Assembly: GCA_027004315.1 (NCBI GenBank)
Contig: JALTHV010000009.1
Span: 1-5,541 of the forward strand
From: Deltaproteobacteria bacterium
GTDB lineage: Bacteria; Desulfobacterota; Dissulfuribacteria; Dissulfuribacterales; UBA3076
Length of the DNA stretch: 5,541 nucleotides
Reading direction: 5' to 3'
Part shown: positions 1-5,541 of the stretch, piece after piece
How the letters are laid out: the number at the start of each line of letters is the position of its first letter
How positions within the stretch are numbered: the first letter of the stretch is position 1
Made by a program: the position numbers and the translations under genes
The notes under the pieces: model-generated
What the model saw: the letters and a program-made list of their open reading frames with translations, nothing else
Databases searched by the model: none
Told to the model about the DNA's origin: nothing

Positions 1-90
1 GTGTTGGCCCCTGAGGAATTGCGAAACCAGATCAGGGAGGAGGCGAAGCGGCTTGCCTCAATATACAGTAATAAAAAACAGAACCCCTGA
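1..90 (+). CDS. C-terminal end of a probable WYL-domain transcriptional regulator (5' part outside window)
   Basis: Frame 1 is open from the left edge to a TGA at 88-90, giving 29 residues that start VLAPEELRNQIREEAKRL and end in a Lys/Asn/Pro-rich tail. The pattern V-L-x-P-x-E-L-R followed by a charged amphipathic helix ending in I-Y is typical of the extreme C-terminus of WYL-domain regulators, which usually pair an N-terminal helix-turn-helix with a ligand-sensing WYL domain. That family is known to occur beside CRISPR-cas operons, where members can act as repressors. The gene is on the same strand as the cas genes and ends 154 bases before cas5, with a promoter in between, so it may control the operon. 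The diagnostic HTH and WYL motifs are outside the window, so the call rests on a short tail. The stretch is richer in G+C (36 of 60 bases at 1-60) than the cas genes. Confidence 0.6.
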   Translation: MLAPEELRNQIREEAKRLASIYSNKKQNP

Positions 91-111
91 CATTAGATGA
101 CCGGGGTGAGG

Positions 112-120
112 TGGTATAAT
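112..120 (+). promoter_or_regulatory. Extended -10 promoter for the cas operon
   Basis: The sequence TGGTATAAT is a perfect TGn extended -10 followed by a consensus TATAAT (115-120). It lies 22 bases after the regulator's stop codon and 125 bases before the cas5 start. No good -35 is present at 16-18 base spacing (around 91-98 the bases are CATTAGAT), which is common for extended -10 promoters of sigma-70/SigA type. A start near 126-128 would give a 5' leader of about 115-120 bases. A 5-base inverted repeat, ACCCC at 83-87 and GGGGT at 103-107, falls across the -35 region and could be a regulator site, but it is too short to call. Confidence 0.6.
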
Positions 121-133
121 AAAAAAATAGCGA

Positions 134-235
134 TTGGAGATCATAAAAAAAGACGCCCGGCAGGCCCTGACTGTGATGTCAAACCGGGGCGGCTTGCTGG
201 CGGCGCTGAAGAACTTAGGAAAATCATCTCCTTAG
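134..235 (+). other. Possible small ORF (33 codons from TTG, or 19 codons from ATG at 176) or gene remnant in the cas5 leader
   Basis: A frame open after a TAG at 128-130 runs to a TAG at 233-235, whose bases overlap the cas5 Shine-Dalgarno. It can start at TTG 134 or ATG 176. Residues beginning at codon 4 read IIKKDARQALTVMSNRGG, and the rest is Leu/Ala/Lys-rich. The composition looks protein-like: charged start, amphipathic Leu-Ala-Ala-Leu helix, and GC-rich codons (CTG, GCG, CGG, GCC) unlike those in cas5. Neither start has a convincing ribosome binding site: GGAG at 136-139 would suit the ATA at 143 rather than a normal start codon. It may be a leader peptide coupled to cas5, a remnant of a host gene displaced by the cas cassette, or chance. 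I do not recognise the peptide. Confidence 0.25.
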
Positions 236-240
236 GAGGA
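234..240 (+). promoter_or_regulatory. Consensus ribosome binding site of cas5
   Basis: AGGAGGA at 234-240 sits five bases (counted from AGGAGG) before the ATG at 245. This fixes the cas5 start. It is the strongest initiation signal at any annotated 5' gene start in the window and would load ribosomes onto the operon's first gene. Confidence 0.85.
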
Positions 241-244
241 GAGT

Positions 245-856
245 ATGAAAAAATACGAGGTCTATTTTGAAATTGAAGGGCCAAATGCAATGTTCTCCCG
301 GCCAGATACAGGAGCATCATTTGTATCGTATCCTGCCCCTACATTTTCAGCGGCCAAAGGAATGTTCGAGAGTATAGCACGTGTTAAATCTGCCTATGTA
401 AAACCTACAAAAGTGGAAATATGCAGGCCTATCCAATATGAAAAATATGCAACAAACTATGGAGGTCCATTACGTAAGGCTAACCAATTAGCCCAAAAAG
501 CAAGTTATCAGCACATGGCCATGATTTTGACAAATGTATGTTATCGAATTTATGGCGAGATATTGCTATGCGGCAAGGAGCCAGATGGCGTGAACTCTCG
601 GCATGCTTTACAGGAAATATTTTTCCGCCGTTTATCAAAAGGACAGTATTGGCATACCCCTTGTCTTGGTTGGAAAGAATTTGTGCCATCTTATATTGGA
701 CCGTTTCGCAAGGAATCTAAGGTTGAGACCTCTATTAACGAGGTCATCCCATCCATGTTGGTATCACCTTTTGACGTGGATATTAATGGAAATCCTTTAC
801 CAAGGTACGTTCAAAACGTAAGAATTGTAAATGGAGTTCTGCGATATGATCAATGA
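245..856 (+). CDS. cas5: Cas5 of the Cas5d/Cas5c (subtype I-C) type, probable crRNA-processing endoribonuclease and Cascade subunit
   Basis: This 203-residue RAMP protein matches the Cas5d family in order: an N-terminal strand YEVYFEIEGPNAMFSRP (4-20), a SYPAPTFSAAKGMFESI segment (28-44; family SYxxxTxxAxKGxxExI), YVKPTKVEICRPIQY (51-65; family YWKP...KPI), and RRLSKGQYWHTPCLG (128-142; family RRxxxGQxxHxPxLG). In subtype I-C, which lacks Cas6, Cas5d cuts the repeat hairpin of pre-crRNA and then caps the 5' handle in Cascade. From memory of the Bacillus halodurans enzyme, catalytic Tyr46, Lys116 and His117 would correspond to Tyr51, Arg119 and His120, so the lysine appears replaced by arginine. 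The protein is slightly shorter than usual for the family. The ATG at 245 has an excellent RBS, and the 3' end overlaps cas8 by 11 bases, which suggests translational coupling. The absence of cas6 in view fits a processing role. Confidence 0.88.
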   Translation: MKKYEVYFEIEGPNAMFSRPDTGASFVSYPAPTFSAAKGMFESIARVKSAYVKPTKVEICRPIQYEKYATNYGGPLRKANQLAQKASYQHMAMILTNVCYRIYGEILLCGKEPDGVNSRHALQEIFFRRLSKGQYWHTPCLGWKEFVPSYIGPFRKESKVETSINEVIPSMLVSPFDVDINGNPLPRYVQNVRIVNGVLRYDQ

Positions 857-2933
857 ATTATACACTTTAAAGCGTTCACTTGACCAAAACCATATCTCAA
901 TCCCTCAAATGCATCCCTGGATTGAGGGTATAAAAAGTGGCGAGGCACTATTAGTGAATGTGAGTCGTGATGGTGGCGTTGAAGGCGTTGAGTATTGTAG
1001 CCCAGAGCAAGTGTCGTCTTTCTGGAATATCCGAGAAAGTAATAAGCAAACATTTCCAAAAATCAATCTTGATCCACTATGGACAAAAATTGAAAATCGG
1101 GGACTTTTGATAGAATTTGTCGAATTTGGAAAGGCAAAACAATGGGACCAATGGCTTGATTTGGCTAATACCATAGTAGGAACCTACCCAGAAATTAAGT
1201 GCCGAAAAAACCCAGAAAAAATCAAGAGTTGGGAAAAAGATAAATGGCAGCGGCTTTTCAAATTTCCACAAGAATTCGTCCTTCCTAATCTTGGAAGAGA
1301 AAATGAACGATTGCGAGAACTGATTTTATGCTTTTCATCCTGGGAAGAATTCTCTGAAGATGTAGTAAACGATTTTCTTTTGCAAATTGTTCAAAAATTA
1401 CTTAATGACTTATCAAACGGCAGGTTGGACTGCTTCAAACTTGCCCAAGACCTCATTGCCGGAAGGCCTAAAGCAAAAAGCCAGCCGCAAATCACAGTAA
1501 TTTTCAATAGTTCCAATAAGTATGTGGTTGTTGCAGATAAGAATGAGGCCCTGGCTTTGAGCACAGCATTGCATACGTCAAAAACTGCACATGAAAAAAA
1601 ATATAAGTGCCCTCTTTCTGGAAAAATGACTAATGGGGCAGTAAAGAAATATCCCAGTCCCAAACTTCCGGTAATCGGCAACACCTTTTTGATGGCTATG
1701 AATAAGGATGCACCATGCCACAAAAGATATGGCAAAATTGGGGCTGAGATATTTGCAGCTTCCGAGGAAGTGTCATCTCAACTTGATAATACTATTCGGT
1801 TCATTACTGATCCAGAGCGCATTTATAAAACCTGGATGCCTGTTGTCAGCGGTAAATGGGAAGTAAGGGGGAATAAGAAACAAGAAAAGAAAGACTTACT
1901 GATAGCCTTTGCAGAAGACCTTCCAGATATTGAAAATATGAATCCAAATTTAGCATTAATTATAGGTGGCGATTCCACGCAGGAACAATCTTTTGAGACG
2001 GTCAGTTCCATAGTGTGCGATGCTATAAGAAAACATAAAATCAGTAAAACTTCTGCCAAGCTACATTTTTTTATTATCAGGCGCATTAGCAAAGGCCAAT
2101 CCCAGGTAGTCTTAAATGAATTTTGCCTTTTTTCACAATTAGTACAGGCTGTTGAGACATGGAAGCAGGCCTCATCCAACCACCCTGCTTTCTCACTATT
2201 TTTATCAAAAAAGAAGGGCATGAAAGCAATTGAGCATTTTCCGCCTGTTCCCTATCCAGCAGATTTAACTAGGCTTTTGCAATATCAATGGATTAGGGAT
2301 GGCATGGAATCGCATAAATTGGAAAGCTGTTCACTTGTAACAAGCTATGACTTATTTTTAGACCGCGGCGCGAGAACCAAAGTGGCAGTGAGACTGATAT
2401 TACAATTACTTTTACAGCGCTTGATCCCATTGCTTGCAGGTATTGGCAGGGCACAGCAGATAGGAGAATTGGATAAATATAGTGTTTTTGCCAAGACTTC
2501 AGCATTAATGGCGGTTTCTTTCCTAGGGATCGTTCTATATAAACTCGGGATCATGAAGGAGGTGTATATGAAAGAAGTGGGATATAACATCGGTAGGTTA
2601 TTGTCATTGACCGATTGTTTGCATAAAGAGTATTGCAAAATGGTACGGAATGGCGATATCCCGAACCAGCTATTGGGCAATACCATATTAAGGACAGTTT
2701 TGGATAGCCCTGTCAAAGGATTGGCACGTTTGAGCGAGAGAATACCAGTTTATAAGGCATGGATAGACCGGCAGACAGGCGAAGAGTTTAAGCTTGCCCA
2801 TTGGGCCAAAAACGAAATGGGCAAAATTTCTGAGCAATTATCTGGAATGACCATACCGGATTCGACAAATGATGCCTTAAAGGCCCAGATACTGCTCGGC
2901 TATTTGGCTCATACAGATACAAAGCAGAAATAA
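846..2933 (+). CDS. cas8c: Cas8 large subunit, divergent Cas8c/Csd1-like
   Basis: This 695-residue protein sits in the cas8 slot between cas5 and cas7. It should be the Cascade large subunit that reads the PAM and helps recruit Cas3. The start MINELYTLKR resembles Csd1 proteins, and a CPLSGK motif (255-260) recalls the family's C-x-x-[TS]-G. The clearest match is at the C-terminus: YNIGRLLSLTDCLHKEY (580-596) then NQLLGNTILRTVLDSPVKGL (607-626), like the Cas8c YLLGRLFAVLE...N-T-I...P pattern. The rest is hard to align by eye and longer than the roughly 600 residues common for Cas8c, so it is divergent. I chose ATG 846 over ATG 831 because GGAG (833-836) lies nine bases before it and the resulting N-terminus looks family-like; 831 has only a weak upstream TAAG. 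The weak RBS and 11-base overlap imply coupling to cas5. The last 121 codons probably also encode Cas11. There is no transmembrane segment; 513-535 is merely a hydrophobic helix. Confidence 0.82.
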   Translation: MINELYTLKRSLDQNHISIPQMHPWIEGIKSGEALLVNVSRDGGVEGVEYCSPEQVSSFWNIRESNKQTFPKINLDPLWTKIENRGLLIEFVEFGKAKQWDQWLDLANTIVGTYPEIKCRKNPEKIKSWEKDKWQRLFKFPQEFVLPNLGRENERLRELILCFSSWEEFSEDVVNDFLLQIVQKLLNDLSNGRLDCFKLAQDLIAGRPKAKSQPQITVIFNSSNKYVVVADKNEALALSTALHTSKTAHEKKYKCPLSGKMTNGAVKKYPSPKLPVIGNTFLMAMNKDAPCHKRYGKIGAEIFAASEEVSSQLDNTIRFITDPERIYKTWMPVVSGKWEVRGNKKQEKKDLLIAFAEDLPDIENMNPNLALIIGGDSTQEQSFETVSSIVCDAIRKHKISKTSAKLHFFIIRRISKGQSQVVLNEFCLFSQLVQAVETWKQASSNHPAFSLFLSKKKGMKAIEHFPPVPYPADLTRLLQYQWIRDGMESHKLESCSLVTSYDLFLDRGARTKVAVRLILQLLLQRLIPLLAGIGRAQQIGELDKYSVFAKTSALMAVSFLGIVLYKLGIMKEVYMKEVGYNIGRLLSLTDCLHKEYCKMVRNGDIPNQLLGNTILRTVLDSPVKGLARLSERIPVYKAWIDRQTGEEFKLAHWAKNEMGKISEQLSGMTIPDSTNDALKAQILLGYLAHTDTKQK
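2556..2564 (+). promoter_or_regulatory. Internal Shine-Dalgarno inside cas8 for the Cas11 start
   Basis: AAGGAGGTG is a nine-base perfect complement of the 16S rRNA anti-Shine-Dalgarno. Measured from AGGAGG (2557-2562) it lies five bases before ATG 2568, which is in the cas8 frame. In cas8 it encodes Lys-Glu-Val (codons 571-573), between Met570 and Met575. It is better than the RBS of full-length cas8, cas7 or cas3, as needed for a subunit required in more copies than Cas8. Confidence 0.85.
2568..2933 (+). CDS. cas11: Cas11 small subunit made by internal translation of cas8
   Basis: An ATG in the cas8 frame (Met575 of Cas8) follows a perfect internal ribosome binding site and would produce a 121-residue protein identical to the Cas8 C-terminus. 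It begins MKEVGYNIGRLLSLTDCLHK and is mainly helical and Lys/Glu-rich, as expected for the alpha-helical small subunit that lines the Cascade belly and holds the non-target strand. Independent translation of Cas11 from within the large-subunit gene is established for subtypes I-B, I-C and I-D. The start lies just before the conserved YxxGRL segment, where I-C small subunits are expected to begin, and the size fits that class (about 120-130 residues). No separate cas11 gene is present between cas5 and cas3. What is seen is the start signal and frame; that the product is made and joins Cascade is inference. Confidence 0.82.
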   Translation: MKEVGYNIGRLLSLTDCLHKEYCKMVRNGDIPNQLLGNTILRTVLDSPVKGLARLSERIPVYKAWIDRQTGEEFKLAHWAKNEMGKISEQLSGMTIPDSTNDALKAQILLGYLAHTDTKQK

Positions 2934-2956
2934 TTAACAAATTGGAGGGAATTTTT

Positions 2957-3802
2957 ATGAATGCTATTGAAAGACGTGCAGTTGGCTTATTGGTCTTAGA
3001 GGTGATCAATTCCAATCCTAACGGTGATCCGGATCGAGAAAGTGATCCCCGTCAGCGCCTTGATGGGCGGGGTGAAATTTCTCCGGTATCCTTTAAACGT
3101 AAGTTGCGGGATTTGGTTGAAAATAAAGAAGGTCCTGTCTGGATCGAGCTGGCCAAGGAGCTTGGGTTGAATCTAGAGGAATTCGATATCTTGGAAAGCC
3201 GTGGACGAAACCGGAGTGAAATAAATAAACTTACAGAGGAGGAATTTATAAAACGGTATTGGGATGGCCGTATCTTTGGAAACACCTTTTTGGAATCTGG
3301 CGGGACCTTGCCAATCAAGACAGGTGCAGTCCAATTTGCTATGGGTTTGTCGGTGGCACCCATCCAAATTGAACGGATGACGAATACTAATAAAGCAGGT
3401 GTGCAGGAAGGGAAAGACAGAGGCATGGCGCCCCTTGCTTATCGTGTTGTTCAGCACGGTGTTTACTGCATGCCGTTTTTTATAAATCCTTCGGCAGCCC
3501 AAAAGTCTGGTTGTACCAAAAAGGACATTGAATTGATGTTAAAGCTGATTCCATATGCCTACAGTCATACAGCGTCATATATACGCCCTCAAGTTGAAAT
3601 CAGACATGCATGGTATGCAGAACACAAGTCGGCATTGGGTTCCTTTTCGGATCAGGCATTTATCGAAGCCTTGACGCCGGGAAAAAAGGAAAATCCAGAC
3701 AAACCATCTACTTGCTGGGAAGATTATTCAGCACCTTGTGATTTGCCTGAAAGCTTAAAACAGAAGACAGAAAAGTTCATTGACCTCGTACAGGGAACTT
3801 AA
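2957..3802 (+). CDS. cas7: Cas7 (Csd2-like) backbone subunit of Cascade
   Basis: This 281-residue RAMP protein polymerises along the crRNA spacer. Family landmarks: a first beta-strand GLLVLEVINSNPNGDPD (10-26) carrying the NPNGDPD signature, PVSFKRKLRDLV (43-54; family DVCLKRKIR), YWDGRIFGNTF (101-111; family D-x-R-x-F-G), TGAVQFAMGLSVAPI (122-136; family GPVQ-x-x-x-x-S), and HGVYCMPFFINP (167-178; family GLY...FxNP). The length is usual for I-C or I-B Cas7. GGAGG at 2944-2948 lies eight bases before ATG 2957, which settles the start; a TTG at 2942 would swallow the RBS. The gene starts 23 bases after cas8 and ends with a TAA sharing one base with the cas3 ATG. The region after the first strand is noticeably different from typical Csd2 (the acidic-basic run 27-39 is short), in line with the divergent Cas8. 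Confidence 0.92.
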   Translation: MNAIERRAVGLLVLEVINSNPNGDPDRESDPRQRLDGRGEISPVSFKRKLRDLVENKEGPVWIELAKELGLNLEEFDILESRGRNRSEINKLTEEEFIKRYWDGRIFGNTFLESGGTLPIKTGAVQFAMGLSVAPIQIERMTNTNKAGVQEGKDRGMAPLAYRVVQHGVYCMPFFINPSAAQKSGCTKKDIELMLKLIPYAYSHTASYIRPQVEIRHAWYAEHKSALGSFSDQAFIEALTPGKKENPDKPSTCWEDYSAPCDLPESLKQKTEKFIDLVQGT

Positions 3803-5541
3803 TGAGGCGACTTCTTGCCCATAGCGCCCAGAAAGATATTCCGGCCCAGTCATACAAAGAGCACGTTCTTTCTGTTTACCAACTTGCCCAAAAAAATATG
3901 CAGGAGGCCTTGAATTTCTTTTCTGGACCTGAAAAGCAAAAGGCCGCATTACGAGATGCAATTGGACCAGGAGCATTATTACATGATCTTGGAAAAGTCG
4001 ATGATAGAAACCAGAAGGTATTGGGTAAGGCTAACGGTAGAGAAAAACTGCCTTTAAACCATGTTGATGCAGGAACAGCCTGGCTATGGAAAAAAGGGGG
4101 GCTGAATAGCTCTCTGCTAGTCTATTGTCACCATAGCGGACTTTTTTCATTATCTACCGAACAAAAGAAAGAGGATGGAAAGCTGGCCTTCCGGGATGAA
4201 GAAATCGCTTATGATGTTGACGGAAAGCTATCAGAATATATTGCTAAACATGCCGATGAACTGCCTATACCAAAATTACCGAAAAATTCATTGGTGCTCA
4301 GGGGATTTTCTCTAAGGCTTGCCCTGTCTTGCCTGGTAGATGCTGATCACCATGATACTGCCCGCCACTATGGTGGAGAATGTGCGGGGAAAAACACTGC
4401 CCCAAAATGGACAGAACGTTTGAAGTCATTGGATCGTTATGTAAGGAACTTGGGGGCAAAGGGCCAACGAGATTTACGAAACGAGCTCAGGAATGAAATG
4501 TATCAAGCTTGCCGGGATGCACCCATCGAACATCCCCTCAAATATTGTGATGCTCCTGTTGGGACGGGAAAGACTACAGCGGTCATGGCACATCTGTTAT
4601 CAGTTGCTGCTGCCAAAAACCTTCGTCATATATTTGTAGTTCTTCCCTATACCAATATTATTGAGCAATCGGTTGATGTTTATCGAAAGGCCTTGGTGCT
4701 TGACGGTGAGGATCCAGAGAAGATTGTCGCAGCACACTACCATCAGGCAGATTTTTCCGATCTCAACAGCCGGCAATTTGCAACATTGTGGAAAGCACCA
4801 ATCATTGTAACATCTGGCGTACAATTTTTTGAAACTCTGTCCAGTTGTAAAACATCACGCCTTCGTAAACTACATGAATTGCCGGGTTCCGCTGTATTCA
4901 TCGATGAAGCCCATGCAGTGATGCCTTTACACCTGTGGCCTCAACAATGGCGGTGGTTGCAAGAGCTGGCTGACCACTGGAGCTGCCAATTCGTTTTTGC
5001 CTCTGGATCCTTAGTTAAGTTCTGGGAATATCAATCTTTTTCTAAATCAAAGCATTCTGTGCAGAGTCTTCTACCGTCTAGTCTGCAAGAAAAAATACAG
5101 GAATTTGAAAAGAAAAGGGTTGTTTTCCCTACTCGTAAGCCGCCATTAAAGCGGGAGGAATTGATTAAGTTTGTATTAACAAAGCCTGGCCCGCGTCTTG
5201 TTATTTTGAATACGGTCCAGTCCGCCGCGGTAATCGCCCATGAAATGAAAAAAAATGGTTGTAATGTTCTTCACTTATCAACTGCTCTTACTCCTAAGGA
5301 TCGAGGGAAAATTATTGAGCTTGCCAAACATAAACTTTTAAATAAAACATTAACAGAGTGGACGTTAGTAGCTACCAGCTGTGTGGAGGCAGGTGTTGAC
5401 TTTTCCTTTAAAATAGCCTTTCGTGAAAGTTGTTCGGTAACCAGTCTTATTCAGATAGGTGGACGGGCAAATAGGCATGGAGGAGATTTACATAGTGAGA
5501 TCATAGATTTCAGAGTAAGAGATCCCCTTTTAAATAAACAT
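3802..5541 (+). CDS. cas3: Cas3, HD nuclease fused to DExH superfamily-2 helicase (3' end cut by the window edge)
   Basis: The frame is open for 580 codons to the edge. Cas3 is recruited to R-loops made by Cascade, nicks the displaced strand, and reels in and degrades the target in an ATP-dependent way. The HD part covers about 1-215: H7-S8, H21, H61-D62 within LLHDLGK, H87, H110-H111 within CHHSG, and D180-A-D182 with following histidines, so the metal-binding set looks complete. The helicase begins near 225: Walker A APVGTGKT (251-258), motif Ia VLPYTNIIEQ (280-289), TSGV (337-340), DEAH (368-371), motif III-like FASGS (399-403), NTVQSA (470-475), motif V ATSCVEAGVDF (524-534) and motif VI QIGGRANRHG (551-560). 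Only the C-terminal accessory domain is missing. The ATG is in TAATG overlapping the cas7 stop, with AGGGA (3792-3796) five bases before. Cas3 usually leads I-C operons; here it trails. Motif III reads ASGS rather than SAT. Confidence 0.95.
   Translation, partial: MRRLLAHSAQKDIPAQSYKEHVLSVYQLAQKNMQEALNFFSGPEKQKAALRDAIGPGALLHDLGKVDDRNQKVLGKANGREKLPLNHVDAGTAWLWKKGGLNSSLLVYCHHSGLFSLSTEQKKEDGKLAFRDEEIAYDVDGKLSEYIAKHADELPIPKLPKNSLVLRGFSLRLALSCLVDADHHDTARHYGGECAGKNTAPKWTERLKSLDRYVRNLGAKGQRDLRNELRNEMYQACRDAPIEHPLKYCDAPVGTGKTTAVMAHLLSVAAAKNLRHIFVVLPYTNIIEQSVDVYRKALVLDGEDPEKIVAAHYHQADFSDLNSRQFATLWKAPIIVTSGVQFFETLSSCKTSRLRKLHELPGSAVFIDEAHAVMPLHLWPQQWRWLQELADHWSCQFVFASGSLVKFWEYQSFSKSKHSVQSLLPSSLQEKIQEFEKKRVVFPTRKPPLKREELIKFVLTKPGPRLVILNTVQSAAVIAHEMKKNGCNVLHLSTALTPKDRGKIIELAKHKLLNKTLTEWTLVATSCVEAGVDFSFKIAFRESCSVTSLIQIGGRANRHGGDLHSEIIDFRVRDPLLNKH

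Noticed and set aside
83..107. Inverted repeat ACCCC/GGGGT after the regulator stop as a terminator
   Set aside because: The stem is only five bases with a 15-base loop and no T-run follows. At best it is an operator.
538..821. Overlapping same-strand frames within cas5
   Set aside because: They lie in alternative frames of a gene with clear Cas5 homology and have no initiation signals.
831..845. Upstream ATG at 831 as the cas8 start
   Set aside because: It has only a weak TAAG ahead of it and adds MEFCD, which is not family-like. ATG 846 has GGAG nine bases upstream. The difference is five residues and not certain.
1391..1735. Antisense open frame of 114 codons within cas8, and similar ones at 1823-2221, 2345-2716 and 3052-3426
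   Set aside because: They are antisense shadows of well-supported cas genes, lacking ribosome binding sites and any recognisable domain.
2382..2450. Hydrophobic segment of Cas8 (residues about 513-535) as a membrane helix
   Set aside because: It is interrupted by Arg and Gln residues and lies within a cytosolic complex subunit, so it fits a buried helix.
2942..2956. TTG at 2942 as the cas7 start
   Set aside because: It would place the clear GGAGG Shine-Dalgarno inside the gene. ATG 2957 is correctly spaced from that site.
3235..3250. Strong Shine-Dalgarno-like AGAGGAGGAA inside cas7
   Set aside because: No ATG, GTG or TTG follows at a usable distance; the bases simply encode a Glu-Glu-Glu run.
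1..5541. CRISPR array, cas1/cas2/cas4, cas6, or an insertion sequence
   Set aside because: I saw no regularly spaced 25-40 base repeats, no terminal inverted repeats and no further coding frame. These may lie beyond the right edge.

Overview
The window holds the interference half of a type I CRISPR-Cas locus, best matched to subtype I-C or a divergent relative of it. All genes lie on the + strand. From left to right: the last 29 codons of a probable WYL-domain regulator (1-90), a 154-base gap with an extended -10 promoter and a consensus Shine-Dalgarno, then cas5 (245-856), a divergent cas8 (846-2933), cas7 (2957-3802) and cas3 (3802 to the right edge, cut off). No CRISPR array and no cas4, cas1, cas2 or cas6 gene is visible.

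The cas genes look like one transcript. cas5 and cas8 overlap by 11 bases, cas8 and cas7 are 23 bases apart, and cas7 and cas3 share one base (TAATG). The expected machine is as follows: Cas5 trims pre-crRNA (the I-C solution to having no Cas6) and stays on the 5' handle; Cas7 copies form the backbone along the crRNA; Cas8 is the large subunit that recognises the PAM; a small subunit, Cas11, stabilises the R-loop; and Cas3 (HD nuclease plus DExH helicase) degrades the target DNA.

The most interesting signal is a hidden gene. Inside cas8, in its own frame, a 9-base perfect Shine-Dalgarno (2556-2564) sits five bases ahead of an ATG at 2568. It would make the last 121 residues as a separate protein, the size and place expected of the internally translated Cas11 small subunit. 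This SD is far stronger than the one for full-length cas8.

Two other points stand out. cas3 is at the 3' end, whereas the common I-C order is cas3-cas5-cas8c-cas7. The regulator tail and leader are GC-rich (36 of 60 bases at 1-60; 41 of 60 at 151-210), while the cas genes sampled are poorer (23 of 60 at 481-540; 29 of 60 at 4861-4920), which fits insertion of a cas cassette beside a resident gene.

The organism is probably a bacterium with strong Shine-Dalgarno use, perhaps a clostridia-like member of the Bacillota. That rests only on the AGGAGG sites, the TGnTATAAT promoter style and the moderate GC, and is weakly supported.
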